The notes below the pieces were generated by a model. It was not told the DNA's origin. It did not search any database and saw only the letters and a list, made by a program, of their open reading frames with translations. Source: M0108 sp049654905 (lineage in GTDB: Bacteria > Pseudomonadota > Gammaproteobacteria > Chromatiales > Chromatiaceae). Taken from it: 31,319 bases of DNA. This document shows, one piece after another, positions 9,772-16,985 of this stretch. The stretch covers positions 1-31,319 of the forward strand of contig JBASIS010000305.1 of assembly GCA_049654905.1 (NCBI GenBank), read 5' to 3'. A program made the translations under genes and the position numbers. The stretch's first letter is position 1; each line of letters starts with the position of its first letter.

Positions 9772-10788
9772 TCAATCCACGGCGGCCCGCCAGCCTTCAC
9801 CTGGGTCATAGGCTTCGATGGCCGCGGCGAGGGTGGCAGTATCCATACCCAGGTCCCGCTCGTAAACCATCCCCTTCTGATTGACCTGGAAGGTCATGAT
9901 ACCGGAACGGCCATAGCTGGCGGGCCAGGCCAGCAAGGCAAAGCCCTGGGTCAGGCGCCCGTCTTTCAAGTAGCTCATGGCCCCGCCCGGGGCCTGCTCC
10001 CCCTGGGCGGTGAGGACCTTGTAGAGATAGCCGTGGAAGGGCCGGGGACCCTCGTCCGTCTTGGCCGCCCCATAACCCACCTCCACCGCCTCCGCCACTA
10101 ATGGACCCAGCGGACTCTGGGGCTCACCCGGCGCGGTGGGCCAGTAGAGTCCGTCGCGTTGACCCTCGGTGCTCAGAATCCGGTCCGCGAAGGCATGGGT
10201 CCCCTGCCCCAGGGGATCCGCCGCGGCATACTCCCGTTGCGCATCCACGAAGGCACGCATGGCGGCCAGGGTATGGATCTCGTTGCGGCCGATGCGCCGA
10301 TTCAGCAGTTCCTCGATCCCGGCCGCGGTATCGAAAAACCAACCCTGGTCATCCTTGGCGAGCGGAATGGGGAAGGGCCAGTCCTCGGGACCAATGACGA
10401 GCAGGGCGCTGTCACTGGTCTCGTCCTCGATCTGGGCGGAGAGGCTGGCGGTCTCGACGAACCAGCGGCGGTCGGCGGCATCCGCCACCGGATCGCCGGA
10501 GACCAACTCCTCGAGGTCCGGACCGAGAAGGGTGAAAAGCAGGTCGGAGCCCGGCGCGGCGGCGGCCTCGATCAGGGCCAGGGCGGCGGCGTCCGGGGTC
10601 TCGAAGTGGAGGGCCTGGGGCTGGGCGTTTTGCTCCAGTTCCAGGGTGATGGCGCCGTCCGGGGATGGGCTGGTCGCCTCCGCCGTTGGCACGGCCACGG
10701 CAGGCGGTTGGGTCTCGGCGGCGGGCAGCGCGCCCGCGAGCAGCAGACCAGCGGTCAGGAGCGCGACAGGGAATGGGGTCTGGTTCAT
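9772..10788 (-). CDS. DUF2950 family exported protein
   Basis: The 338-residue protein has a signal peptide (MNQTPFPVALLTAGLLLAGA, then LPAAE). After a Pro/Ala-rich linker comes a domain with FETPDAAALALIEAA near residue 61, the block RRIGRNEIHTLAAMRAFVDA near residue 185, AQREYAAADPLGQG and, towards the C-terminus, GRSGIMTFQVNQKGMVYERDLG. These blocks match the DUF2950 family, whose genes are often next to DUF3300 genes, as here. Function is unknown; the signal peptide indicates the periplasm or cell envelope. It sits 99 bases downstream of the DUF3300 gene on the same strand and is probably transcribed from the promoter upstream of that gene. Confidence 0.85.
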   Translation of the reverse strand: MNQTPFPVALLTAGLLLAGALPAAETQPPAVAVPTAEATSPSPDGAITLELEQNAQPQALHFETPDAAALALIEAAAAPGSDLLFTLLGPDLEELVSGDPVADAADRRWFVETASLSAQIEDETSDSALLVIGPEDWPFPIPLAKDDQGWFFDTAAGIEELLNRRIGRNEIHTLAAMRAFVDAQREYAAADPLGQGTHAFADRILSTEGQRDGLYWPTAPGEPQSPLGPLVAEAVEVGYGAAKTDEGPRPFHGYLYKVLTAQGEQAPGGAMSYLKDGRLTQGFALLAWPASYGRSGIMTFQVNQKGMVYERDLGMDTATLAAAIEAYDPGEGWRAAVD

Positions 10789-10887
10789 GGCTTGGGTCTC
10801 GTGGATTGGGGGATGGCTTAGGTTGGATCGCGGGCCTCGTCAGGGCCAGTGCGATGGCGTGACGCCGTCGCGGCTGGGATGACCGAC

Positions 10888-12480
10888 TCAGCGTCCTCGA
10901 CCGCCTCCGCCTCCACCCCTACCGCCGCCACCAGACCGGCCACCGCCACCTCGTGCCCCGCCCCCGAAATCGCCGCGCCCCGCCGCTGATCGACTCGCCG
11001 CGCCCCGGTTGCTGGCCGCCCGATCCACCTGGGGCCTGCTGGCCTTGAAGGCTCCACTGGCCGCCGGAGCCGATCGCGCCTCCGGGCGCTGGGGTCTGGC
11101 GGCGGCACCCTCGGGCCTGGAGGGGCGCTGGGCCTTGCTATCCGCCACCGCCGGCCGCTTGACCGCCTGATTCACCGGACGCCGGTCGGCCGCGGCGGCA
11201 TTAGCCTTGGGTTTAGCCTTGGCCACCGCCTTATCCTTGCCCTGCGCCTTGGGACGGGCCTCGCCCGTGGCGGGCCGATCCCGGGCGCTATCCGGCCGGC
11301 CCTGACCGCCGATCTGCCGGTCCTTGAGATCGGCTCCCCTGCCGCCAGCGGCCCCCTCCGCGCGCACCCGGTCCAGATCCGGGGCCTTGAGGGGCCGATC
11401 CCCGGCCCGGCCCCCATCGCCCAGACGGCCTCGCGCCTCATCCCGGTCAATGCCACCCGGGCGGCGCTGTTCGGCAAAGCGATTCTGGGTAGCCTGATCC
11501 CGGTAGCGCACCCCGCCGCGCCGCTCGGGGTTGTGGTTCCAGCGATTGATTTCGTTGCCGGAAATGCCTCGGTTGACATTGATGTCGCCGGTGTTGACGC
11601 GGTTGCGATCGATGTCGCGATTGATACTGATGTTGTTGGCACTGCGCCAGCCGTTGTTATGCCAATAGTTCGGCTGACTCCAGTAGGAGCCGCCGCCCCA
11701 GCGGCCCGGCCCGCCCCAGTAAATAGGGTCATTGTGGTTATCCCACAGGATAGCGGCGGTCAGGAGCCCGCCTACCAGGGCCCCCGCACCGAAGCCGATC
11801 AGCCCTTCGTTGTAGGAACTATCGGTGGTCACGACAGGGGTCGAGACGGGCTGGGTGGTCGCATAGCCGTAGGCGGCATCGGTATAGACGGCGGGATAAT
11901 AGTTGGTCGCCGGCGGCGTGGTCTGGCCATAGACCTTGGCTGGGTCATAAGCCGGCACATAGACCGTCTCGGCACTGGCCGGCTGAATGACAATGGTGTC
12001 CCCCGCCTTTTCGACCCGTTGCTTGTCGTTGCTCTTGAGGTTGCCCGCCAGTTCCGCCTCCCGGCGCAGCTTCTGGATGGCATCGACCAGATCCTGCATC
12101 TGGCCCAGGACGGCATCACCCAGGTCCTGGGTCCAATCCAGATTGTCGCTCATGAAGCCGAGCACGCTGGGGAACTGGACCAGGACCTTGATACTTTCGT
12201 CCCAGGGCTCGCCCCGGACCGCCTTGTCCAGGTCTTCGCCCTTCAGGTCCGGATGTTCCTCTAGCCAGCGATCGGCCAGCACCAGGTCCAGGGGATAGGT
12301 CGAGGCCATCAGGATCTGGGTCAGGAGGGCATCGGGATAAAGAGCAATGGGGGCAACCATCTGCTCGATCTGGGCCATGGGGATCGGGTCTTTCGACGGC
12401 TCCGCGGCACGGCTGGGGAGGCCGAAACCCCCGATGGCAACCACCAACAGGGCAATAAGCAGGCGCGACAGGATGGGCAT
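10888..12480 (-). CDS. DUF3300 family exported protein with Gly/Arg-rich tail
   Basis: The ATG at 12480 gives 530 residues with AAGGG upstream and a signal peptide (MPILSRLLIALLVVAIGGFG, cleavage near SRA|AEP). The DUF3300 domain spans about residues 35-215, with IEQMVAPIALYPDALLTQIL, ASTYPLDLV, the WDESIKVLVQFPSVL block and VYVPAYDPAKVYG. Then come a Tyr/Thr-rich segment, a glycine-rich hydrophobic helix (GFGAGALVGGLLTAAIL), a Trp/Asn/Gly-rich stretch, and a long low-complexity basic tail rich in Ala, Arg, Lys and Pro that ends in repeated GGGGR-type units. The tail suggests binding to nucleic acid, polyanionic polymer or cell wall, which is inference only. It is paired with DUF2950 downstream. 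Confidence 0.88.
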   Translation of the reverse strand: MPILSRLLIALLVVAIGGFGLPSRAAEPSKDPIPMAQIEQMVAPIALYPDALLTQILMASTYPLDLVLADRWLEEHPDLKGEDLDKAVRGEPWDESIKVLVQFPSVLGFMSDNLDWTQDLGDAVLGQMQDLVDAIQKLRREAELAGNLKSNDKQRVEKAGDTIVIQPASAETVYVPAYDPAKVYGQTTPPATNYYPAVYTDAAYGYATTQPVSTPVVTTDSSYNEGLIGFGAGALVGGLLTAAILWDNHNDPIYWGGPGRWGGGSYWSQPNYWHNNGWRSANNISINRDIDRNRVNTGDINVNRGISGNEINRWNHNPERRGGVRYRDQATQNRFAEQRRPGGIDRDEARGRLGDGGRAGDRPLKAPDLDRVRAEGAAGGRGADLKDRQIGGQGRPDSARDRPATGEARPKAQGKDKAVAKAKPKANAAAADRRPVNQAVKRPAVADSKAQRPSRPEGAAARPQRPEARSAPAASGAFKASRPQVDRAASNRGAASRSAAGRGDFGGGARGGGGRSGGGGRGGGGGGRGR

Positions 12481-12529
12481 GGGGAGAACCCTTAGATTAG
12501 CGAGGTCATGATCGAAAGAGACGGAGTGA

Positions 12530-12541
12530 CCGCCCGGGCGG
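12530..12541. promoter_or_regulatory. 12-base perfect palindrome in the DUF3300 leader
   Basis: CCGCCCGGGCGG lies between the promoter candidate and the DUF3300 start codon. It could be an operator or a short self-complementary transcript element; in DNA this GC-rich, chance cannot be excluded. Confidence 0.3.
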
Positions 12542-12568
12542 AGGCATCCGGCGGCAAGAACATTGAAA

Positions 12569-12596
12569 AGTATAGCCAACACTGCCACTCGCACAA
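12569..12596 (-). promoter_or_regulatory. Sigma70-like promoter for DUF3300-DUF2950
   Basis: On the minus strand TTGTGC (12591-12596), a 16-base spacer and TATACT (12569-12574) resemble -35 and -10 boxes, the -10 matching the consensus at five of six positions. A start near 12562 would leave a leader of about 80 bases before the ATG at 12480, containing the 12-base palindrome. Confidence 0.55.
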
Positions 12597-12615
12597 GCCG
12601 GGCGCTGGCGGGGCT

Positions 12616-12740
12616 TTAAGAACCCTTTGAACACAGGCGACGATTGCACTCAACAGAGGGCTCCTTGGCCGTGTCCGCCTGAATAATCAGAACCTCGTCC
12701 GGAGCCAGGATGGCCTTTTGCCGCGCTATTCCCCCATCCC
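12616..12740 (-). other. Short readable frame after the restriction enzyme gene; possible relic
   Basis: In the gap downstream of the restriction enzyme stop, one minus-strand frame reads IARQKAILAPDEVLIIQADT and onward to CNRRLCSKGS before TAA at 12616-12618. The composition looks protein-like, but the frame has no start codon outside the restriction enzyme gene and I recognise no family. It may be the 3' end of a lost gene, or chance. Nothing else is visible between 12597 and 12740. Confidence 0.2.
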
Positions 12741-15656
12741 TTATTGCCCGCTGGAGCGCGCCAGGTTGAGGGCCAGCAGGCGCCGCAGGATTTCGTCCTC
12801 GGGCATGGCTGGCGTGTAGTCCGCCCACCCATAGGCGGCGGCGACCGCCACATCAAGCGCCTGATGAGCGTGGTCGAGCCAGGCGGGCCGGGCGTTGTAG
12901 AGGTTGGTGAGGGTGCGCTTCCGCAACTCCGCCGCGTGCGCGGGCTTGGGGATGAGCCGGTCCGGGTAGCCGGGGACGATCTCGGGGACGCGATCCACCC
13001 ACTCCGGGGGATTGAGCCAGCCTTCGCGCAGGGTGTTTAGGCGGTGGGCGGCCTGGGCGATGGCGAGGGCAACCGGGCGGTGCTCGGGGGCGACGGGCGG
13101 GAGGAGGATGCCGGAGCCGAGGGCCTCGGTGGGGCCGGCGGTGTCGGCGGGGGTCAGGCCGGCGGGGAAGGGGAAGGTCTCGAAGGTGGTGGTGGGGGTG
13201 TAGCGGGGATCGTTGCCCTTGCCAAGCCAGGTACAAAGCCGTAATGACCAAAGCTCATGGAAGCGCGAGTGCAGGGTGCCGAAGGTGGTGTCATCAGCGC
13301 GGATGATCGTGATGACCTGCTGGTCTGGTATGACGGTAGTTTGCAACCAGACGAACATCCGGTGTTTAGCAACCATTGCCGTGGCGATATAGCGATCCAG
13401 TAGCTTGACAGCGAATCGGAAACCGGGGCGGCTCTCGCCGAAAATCCACCAGTTTTCGCGGTAGGCATCCCGTCTGTTACTGGCCCTCATAGGCTTGACC
13501 ATCGTTAGGACCTGTGCGAACGGAAGCTCATAGAGTGACGCATCCTCCATGGGCATGGACACACCAAAGTCGATGATCCAGGTATCCGAACGACGCCGGG
13601 TAACATCCATGCCATTGCACCATGGCTTCAGCACATCGGCGTTGGGACGCCCGTGGGGGTTGGGTCGTGTCAGCCAGGAGCGTGCAAGATCACCGGGAAT
13701 GTCAAAAGGACCATTTTTTGTCGTCCCCCTCAGACTGGCTCCCGCATTTTCTCGGAGCGGAACAGCAACCGTTATATTCATTCCCTGACTTACTTCGCCC
13801 AGTGGCGTGGCAGTCAGGTCGGAATGGACATTGGCCATCCTCACACCATCAAGCCTGACTTCCTGCCTGCCCTGCTTCGACCCAAAGGCCACCAGCGACA
13901 CCCGCACCGCCGCGCCCTCGTTGATCCAGGGCTCGTCGGACCAGGCGGTGAAAATGGTGCCTGTTTCAACAATCCGGTCCAGCACCTTGCGGTTCGCCCC
14001 ACCGCGAATGCTGTTGGTGGCGACCAGTCCCACCCGCTCGACCTTGCCCGCCGCGACCAGGGCGCGCGCCTTCTCAAACCAATAGGTCACCAGGTCGGCG
14101 CCACCGGGAACGCGACCTTGATAGAGCTTGCGTAGTCGAGTGACATAGTCCTCGCCCAGGTTGGCCAGCAGCTTGCTTCCACCCAGAAAGGGTGGATTGC
14201 CCACGATGGCGGTAGCCGCGGGCCACTCGGGCTCGCTGCCATCTTCATTGAGGATGGCGTCCATGAGGTGGATGTTGTCCAGCTTGCGCAGGATGGGCTG
14301 TTTGCTGATGGCAAAGCCGTGATTCAGCATCCACTGAATCTCGCCGATCCAGATGACCACCCGGGCCAGTTCCGCCGCGAAGGGATTGATCTCGATGCCG
14401 ATCACGTTCTCCGGGCCGGTCATAGGAAAGGCACGGGGCAGACCCAGGGCATCGGCCTCGATAATGACCTGGTGCTCCAGGTCCTTGAGCCCGAGCATGG
14501 TCAGTAACAGGAAGTTGGCCGAACCGCAGGCCGCATCCAGGATGCGGAGGACGCGCAGATAGCCCAGAAAACCCTGATACCGCTCCAGGGCGGCTTGGTA
14601 GGCCTTGGTCTTGGTGCTGGCGCTTTTGGCCACCTGTGCCTTGGCAAGCTGGGCCTGGATCTCGACCTTGAGCCCCGCCCACCGGGCGCGCAGGGGGTCC
14701 AGGACCACGGGGTTTATCAGGCGCAGGATGGTGGGGGGATCGGTAAACTGGGCGCCGAACTGGGCGCGCTGCGCCGGGTCCAGGCCGCGCACGAAGAGGG
14801 TGCCGGAGATGGTGGGATCGATGGCGGACCAGTCGAGCTCCGCCAGGGCAAGCAGTTGCTGGATGTCGTCCAGGGCCAGCGGCAGGGCCTCGGCGGCGCT
14901 GAAGAGGCCACCGTTGAACCAGTCCACGTCCTCGTAAGCCACCTCGCCGCCGGTGGCCATGGCGGCGAATAACTCCTCCAACAGGGCCTGGGCCTTCGCC
15001 GGGCGTTGCCCGGCCCGCTGCAACAGCCGGGTGAACAGCTTGTGGGGCAGGAGTTTGATGTCCTCGGCAAAGAGGCAGAACAACACCTGCTGGCAAAAAT
15101 GGGCGACCCGCGCGGGGTCATGACCGCGTTGGCGCCAGGTCTGGGCCAGGGCGCCGAGCTGAGTGGCGGCTTTCTCGGTGAGCTGCGCCGTGGTGACGGC
15201 GGGGCGCAAGCGTTCCGGGTCGCTGAAGGCCCACTTGAGCAACACCCGCTTGGCCGGATCGCGCAGGTCCTCCAGAGTCAGCCGGTGCGTTACCGGCACC
15301 AGGCCGGTAAAGGCGGTATGAATTTCGATCGTCTGAATATCGGAGACGATCAGGAGCGGCGGGTACTCCAGGGCCGGGGTGTATAGCTGCAACTGCCGGA
15401 AGGCCCCCGCCAGGTCCTTGCCGGGGCCCTTGTACTCCCAGCCAAAGCAACCGCGCCGCCAGACATCGGCCCAGCCGTCGCCACCACCCGCCTTGCGCGC
15501 GCCTTTCTCGAAGGCGTACCAGACACCCTGCGGATCGGCCGCGGTCGGGGTGGGTTCGCCCAGCAGGTGGCACAGGTCGATGAAATGCTCTTGGGACGAC
15601 GCCCGTTCGGTCAGGGTGACGCCCTGCCACTTGCGAATGAACTCGTCGGGGGTCAT
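12741..15656 (-). CDS. MmeI-like (type IIL) fused restriction endonuclease-methyltransferase
   Basis: A single 971-residue chain. Near the N-terminus D64-x9-E74-Y-K76 (DVWRRGCFGWEYK) matches the D-x9-ExK nuclease motif known from MmeI. A helical linker follows. The adenine methyltransferase domain has motif I DAACGSANFL (374-383), motif II-like IGIEINPFA (about 419-427) and the catalytic motif IV NPPF (487-490). The region of about residues 600-820 corresponds to the target-recognition domain, followed by a C-terminal helical domain (EEILRRLLALNL-type end). Such enzymes methylate one strand of an asymmetric site at adenine and cut at a fixed distance; recognition and cleavage share one domain, so no separate S or M subunit is needed and none is present. 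Codons for about 599-818 (13201-13860) are much less GC-rich than the flanks. The frame is intact and all key residues are present, so it is probably functional. Confidence 0.9.
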   Translation of the reverse strand: MTPDEFIRKWQGVTLTERASSQEHFIDLCHLLGEPTPTAADPQGVWYAFEKGARKAGGGDGWADVWRRGCFGWEYKGPGKDLAGAFRQLQLYTPALEYPPLLIVSDIQTIEIHTAFTGLVPVTHRLTLEDLRDPAKRVLLKWAFSDPERLRPAVTTAQLTEKAATQLGALAQTWRQRGHDPARVAHFCQQVLFCLFAEDIKLLPHKLFTRLLQRAGQRPAKAQALLEELFAAMATGGEVAYEDVDWFNGGLFSAAEALPLALDDIQQLLALAELDWSAIDPTISGTLFVRGLDPAQRAQFGAQFTDPPTILRLINPVVLDPLRARWAGLKVEIQAQLAKAQVAKSASTKTKAYQAALERYQGFLGYLRVLRILDAACGSANFLLLTMLGLKDLEHQVIIEADALGLPRAFPMTGPENVIGIEINPFAAELARVVIWIGEIQWMLNHGFAISKQPILRKLDNIHLMDAILNEDGSEPEWPAATAIVGNPPFLGGSKLLANLGEDYVTRLRKLYQGRVPGGADLVTYWFEKARALVAAGKVERVGLVATNSIRGGANRKVLDRIVETGTIFTAWSDEPWINEGAAVRVSLVAFGSKQGRQEVRLDGVRMANVHSDLTATPLGEVSQGMNITVAVPLRENAGASLRGTTKNGPFDIPGDLARSWLTRPNPHGRPNADVLKPWCNGMDVTRRRSDTWIIDFGVSMPMEDASLYELPFAQVLTMVKPMRASNRRDAYRENWWIFGESRPGFRFAVKLLDRYIATAMVAKHRMFVWLQTTVIPDQQVITIIRADDTTFGTLHSRFHELWSLRLCTWLGKGNDPRYTPTTTFETFPFPAGLTPADTAGPTEALGSGILLPPVAPEHRPVALAIAQAAHRLNTLREGWLNPPEWVDRVPEIVPGYPDRLIPKPAHAAELRKRTLTNLYNARPAWLDHAHQALDVAVAAAYGWADYTPAMPEDEILRRLLALNLARSSGQ

Positions 15657-15742
15657 GGGATCCGGTTAGGTCAGTGGTTAATCGGCGGTGGGGCTGTCAA
15701 TATACCGCAGTCGCAGAACCCCCGACGCGAGAACACCGCAGC

Positions 15743-16813
15743 ATGGCAAGCTCACATTACGCCTCTATGACCGCGACGCCTGCCGTTTGGCTGGCCCTGC
15801 TGGCGGCCAGCTTGTTTGGCGCCAGCACCCCCTTTGCCAAGTTGCTCGTGGGGGAAATGGCCCCGATGCTACTGGGCGGCTTGCTCTATCTTGGCAGTGG
15901 GGTCGGCTTGACCCTCGCGCGCCTGGTCCGCGATCGCGGTTGGCGGGCCTCTGGCCTGGCCCCGCGGGAGTGGCCCTGGCTGCTCGGTGCCATCCTGTTT
16001 GGCGGGATGTTAGGTCCGGTGGCCCTGATGGTTGGCCTGACCTACACCAGTGGCGCGACGGCCTCCCTGTTGCTGAATCTGGAGTCGGTTCTAACGGCCT
16101 TGCTGGCCTGGATCGCCTTCAAGGAGAACGCTGACCGGCGCATCCTGTTGGGCATGGTGGCCATCGTGGCCGGCGGCATCCTGCTGTCCTGGCCGTCAGG
16201 CGAGGCCGGGGCCTCCCATTGGCTAGGTCCATTGGCCATCGCCCTGGCCTGTCTCTGCTGGGCCATCGACAACAACCTGACCCGCCATGTCTCTGCCGCC
16301 GATGCCTTGTTTATCGCTGGGACCAAGGGGTTGATGGCCGGCGGGGTCAACTGTGCCCTCGCGCTCGCTTGGGGCATGCTCCTACCCGCACCCCTGATCC
16401 TGCTGGCGACGATGTTGGTCGGCTTGCTCGGCTACGGGATCAGCTTGGTGCTGTTCGTCTTGGCGCTGCGGGGGCTGGGGACAGCGCGCACCGGGGCCTA
16501 CTTTGCGATAGCCCCTTTTATCGGTGTCGTCGTGGCACTGGTCCTGTTGGGTGAACGGAGTTCACCGACCTTCTGGTTGGCTTGTGGACTGATGGCGGTC
16601 GGCGTGTGGCTGCATCTGACCGAGCGCCACGCCCATGAACATGCGCATGAACTCCAGGAACATCAACATCCACACCAGCATGATCAGCATCACCGCCACG
16701 ACCACGACGCCGAATGGGATGGCCAGGACCCCCACGGCCACCGGCATACGCATGTCGGCATGATGCACGAACATCCCCATTTTCCCGACATTCATCATCG
16801 TCACGGTCATTAA
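15743..16813 (+). CDS. EamA/DMT-family transporter with histidine-rich C-terminal tail
   Basis: From the ATG at 15743 the protein has 356 residues; an ATG at 15767 (MTATPAVWLALL) is also plausible, and neither has a strong ribosome binding site. About ten hydrophobic segments in two EamA repeats are visible, with typical motifs such as LFGASTPFAKLLVGEM in the first helix and LNLESVLTALLAWIAFKE at the end of the first repeat. After the last helix comes a 66-residue tail with 24 histidines (runs such as HAHEHAHELQEHQHPHQH), likely cytoplasmic and able to bind Ni, Co, Zn or Cu. I recall other bacterial EamA proteins with such tails. The substrate is unknown; metal export, or transport linked to metal sensing, is inference. 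It is divergent from the restriction enzyme gene, with 86 bases between the starts. Confidence 0.88.
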   Translation: MASSHYASMTATPAVWLALLAASLFGASTPFAKLLVGEMAPMLLGGLLYLGSGVGLTLARLVRDRGWRASGLAPREWPWLLGAILFGGMLGPVALMVGLTYTSGATASLLLNLESVLTALLAWIAFKENADRRILLGMVAIVAGGILLSWPSGEAGASHWLGPLAIALACLCWAIDNNLTRHVSAADALFIAGTKGLMAGGVNCALALAWGMLLPAPLILLATMLVGLLGYGISLVLFVLALRGLGTARTGAYFAIAPFIGVVVALVLLGERSSPTFWLACGLMAVGVWLHLTERHAHEHAHELQEHQHPHQHDQHHRHDHDAEWDGQDPHGHRHTHVGMMHEHPHFPDIHHRHGH

Positions 16814-16951
16814 CTGACCTGGGATGACCGGATTGTCTATGTGAGATCAAAAGAAACCGGCGGTTCTGAGCCCCAATCCAAAAAGTTTTCGGAACCGGAC
16901 TCCTGGCTGGCGGGTTTCTACCACACCATGGCACCCATGCTGGAAATCTGA
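16814..16951 (+). pseudogene. Readable frame after the EamA stop; possible 3' relic of another gene
   Basis: In the same frame as the transporter, the 45 codons after its TAA read LTWDDRIVYVRSKETGGSEP, then QSKKFSEPDSWLAGFYHTMA, then PMLEI and TGA at 16949-16951. The composition (acidic, aromatic, balanced) looks like real protein rather than random GC-rich translation, and the TGA is directly followed by a strong hairpin. The only internal start-like codon is a GTG at 16841 without a ribosome binding site. The ending faintly resembles C-termini of phospholipase D/cardiolipin synthase-like proteins, but I cannot confirm that. It is most simply the 3' end of a deleted gene. Confidence 0.35.
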
Positions 16952-16977
16952 CCTCCGGGCGATGCCGTGCCCGGAGG
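16952..16977. terminator. Strong hairpin between convergent EamA region and RND operon
   Basis: CCTCCGGGC and GCCCGGAGG form a perfect 9-base stem around an 8-base loop, 8 bases beyond the RND pump stop (minus strand) and immediately after the TGA of the relic on the plus strand. T-runs are weak (TCAGATTTCC on the minus strand), but the position suggests a bidirectional terminator. Confidence 0.6.
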
Positions 16978-16985
16978 AAGCGGCC

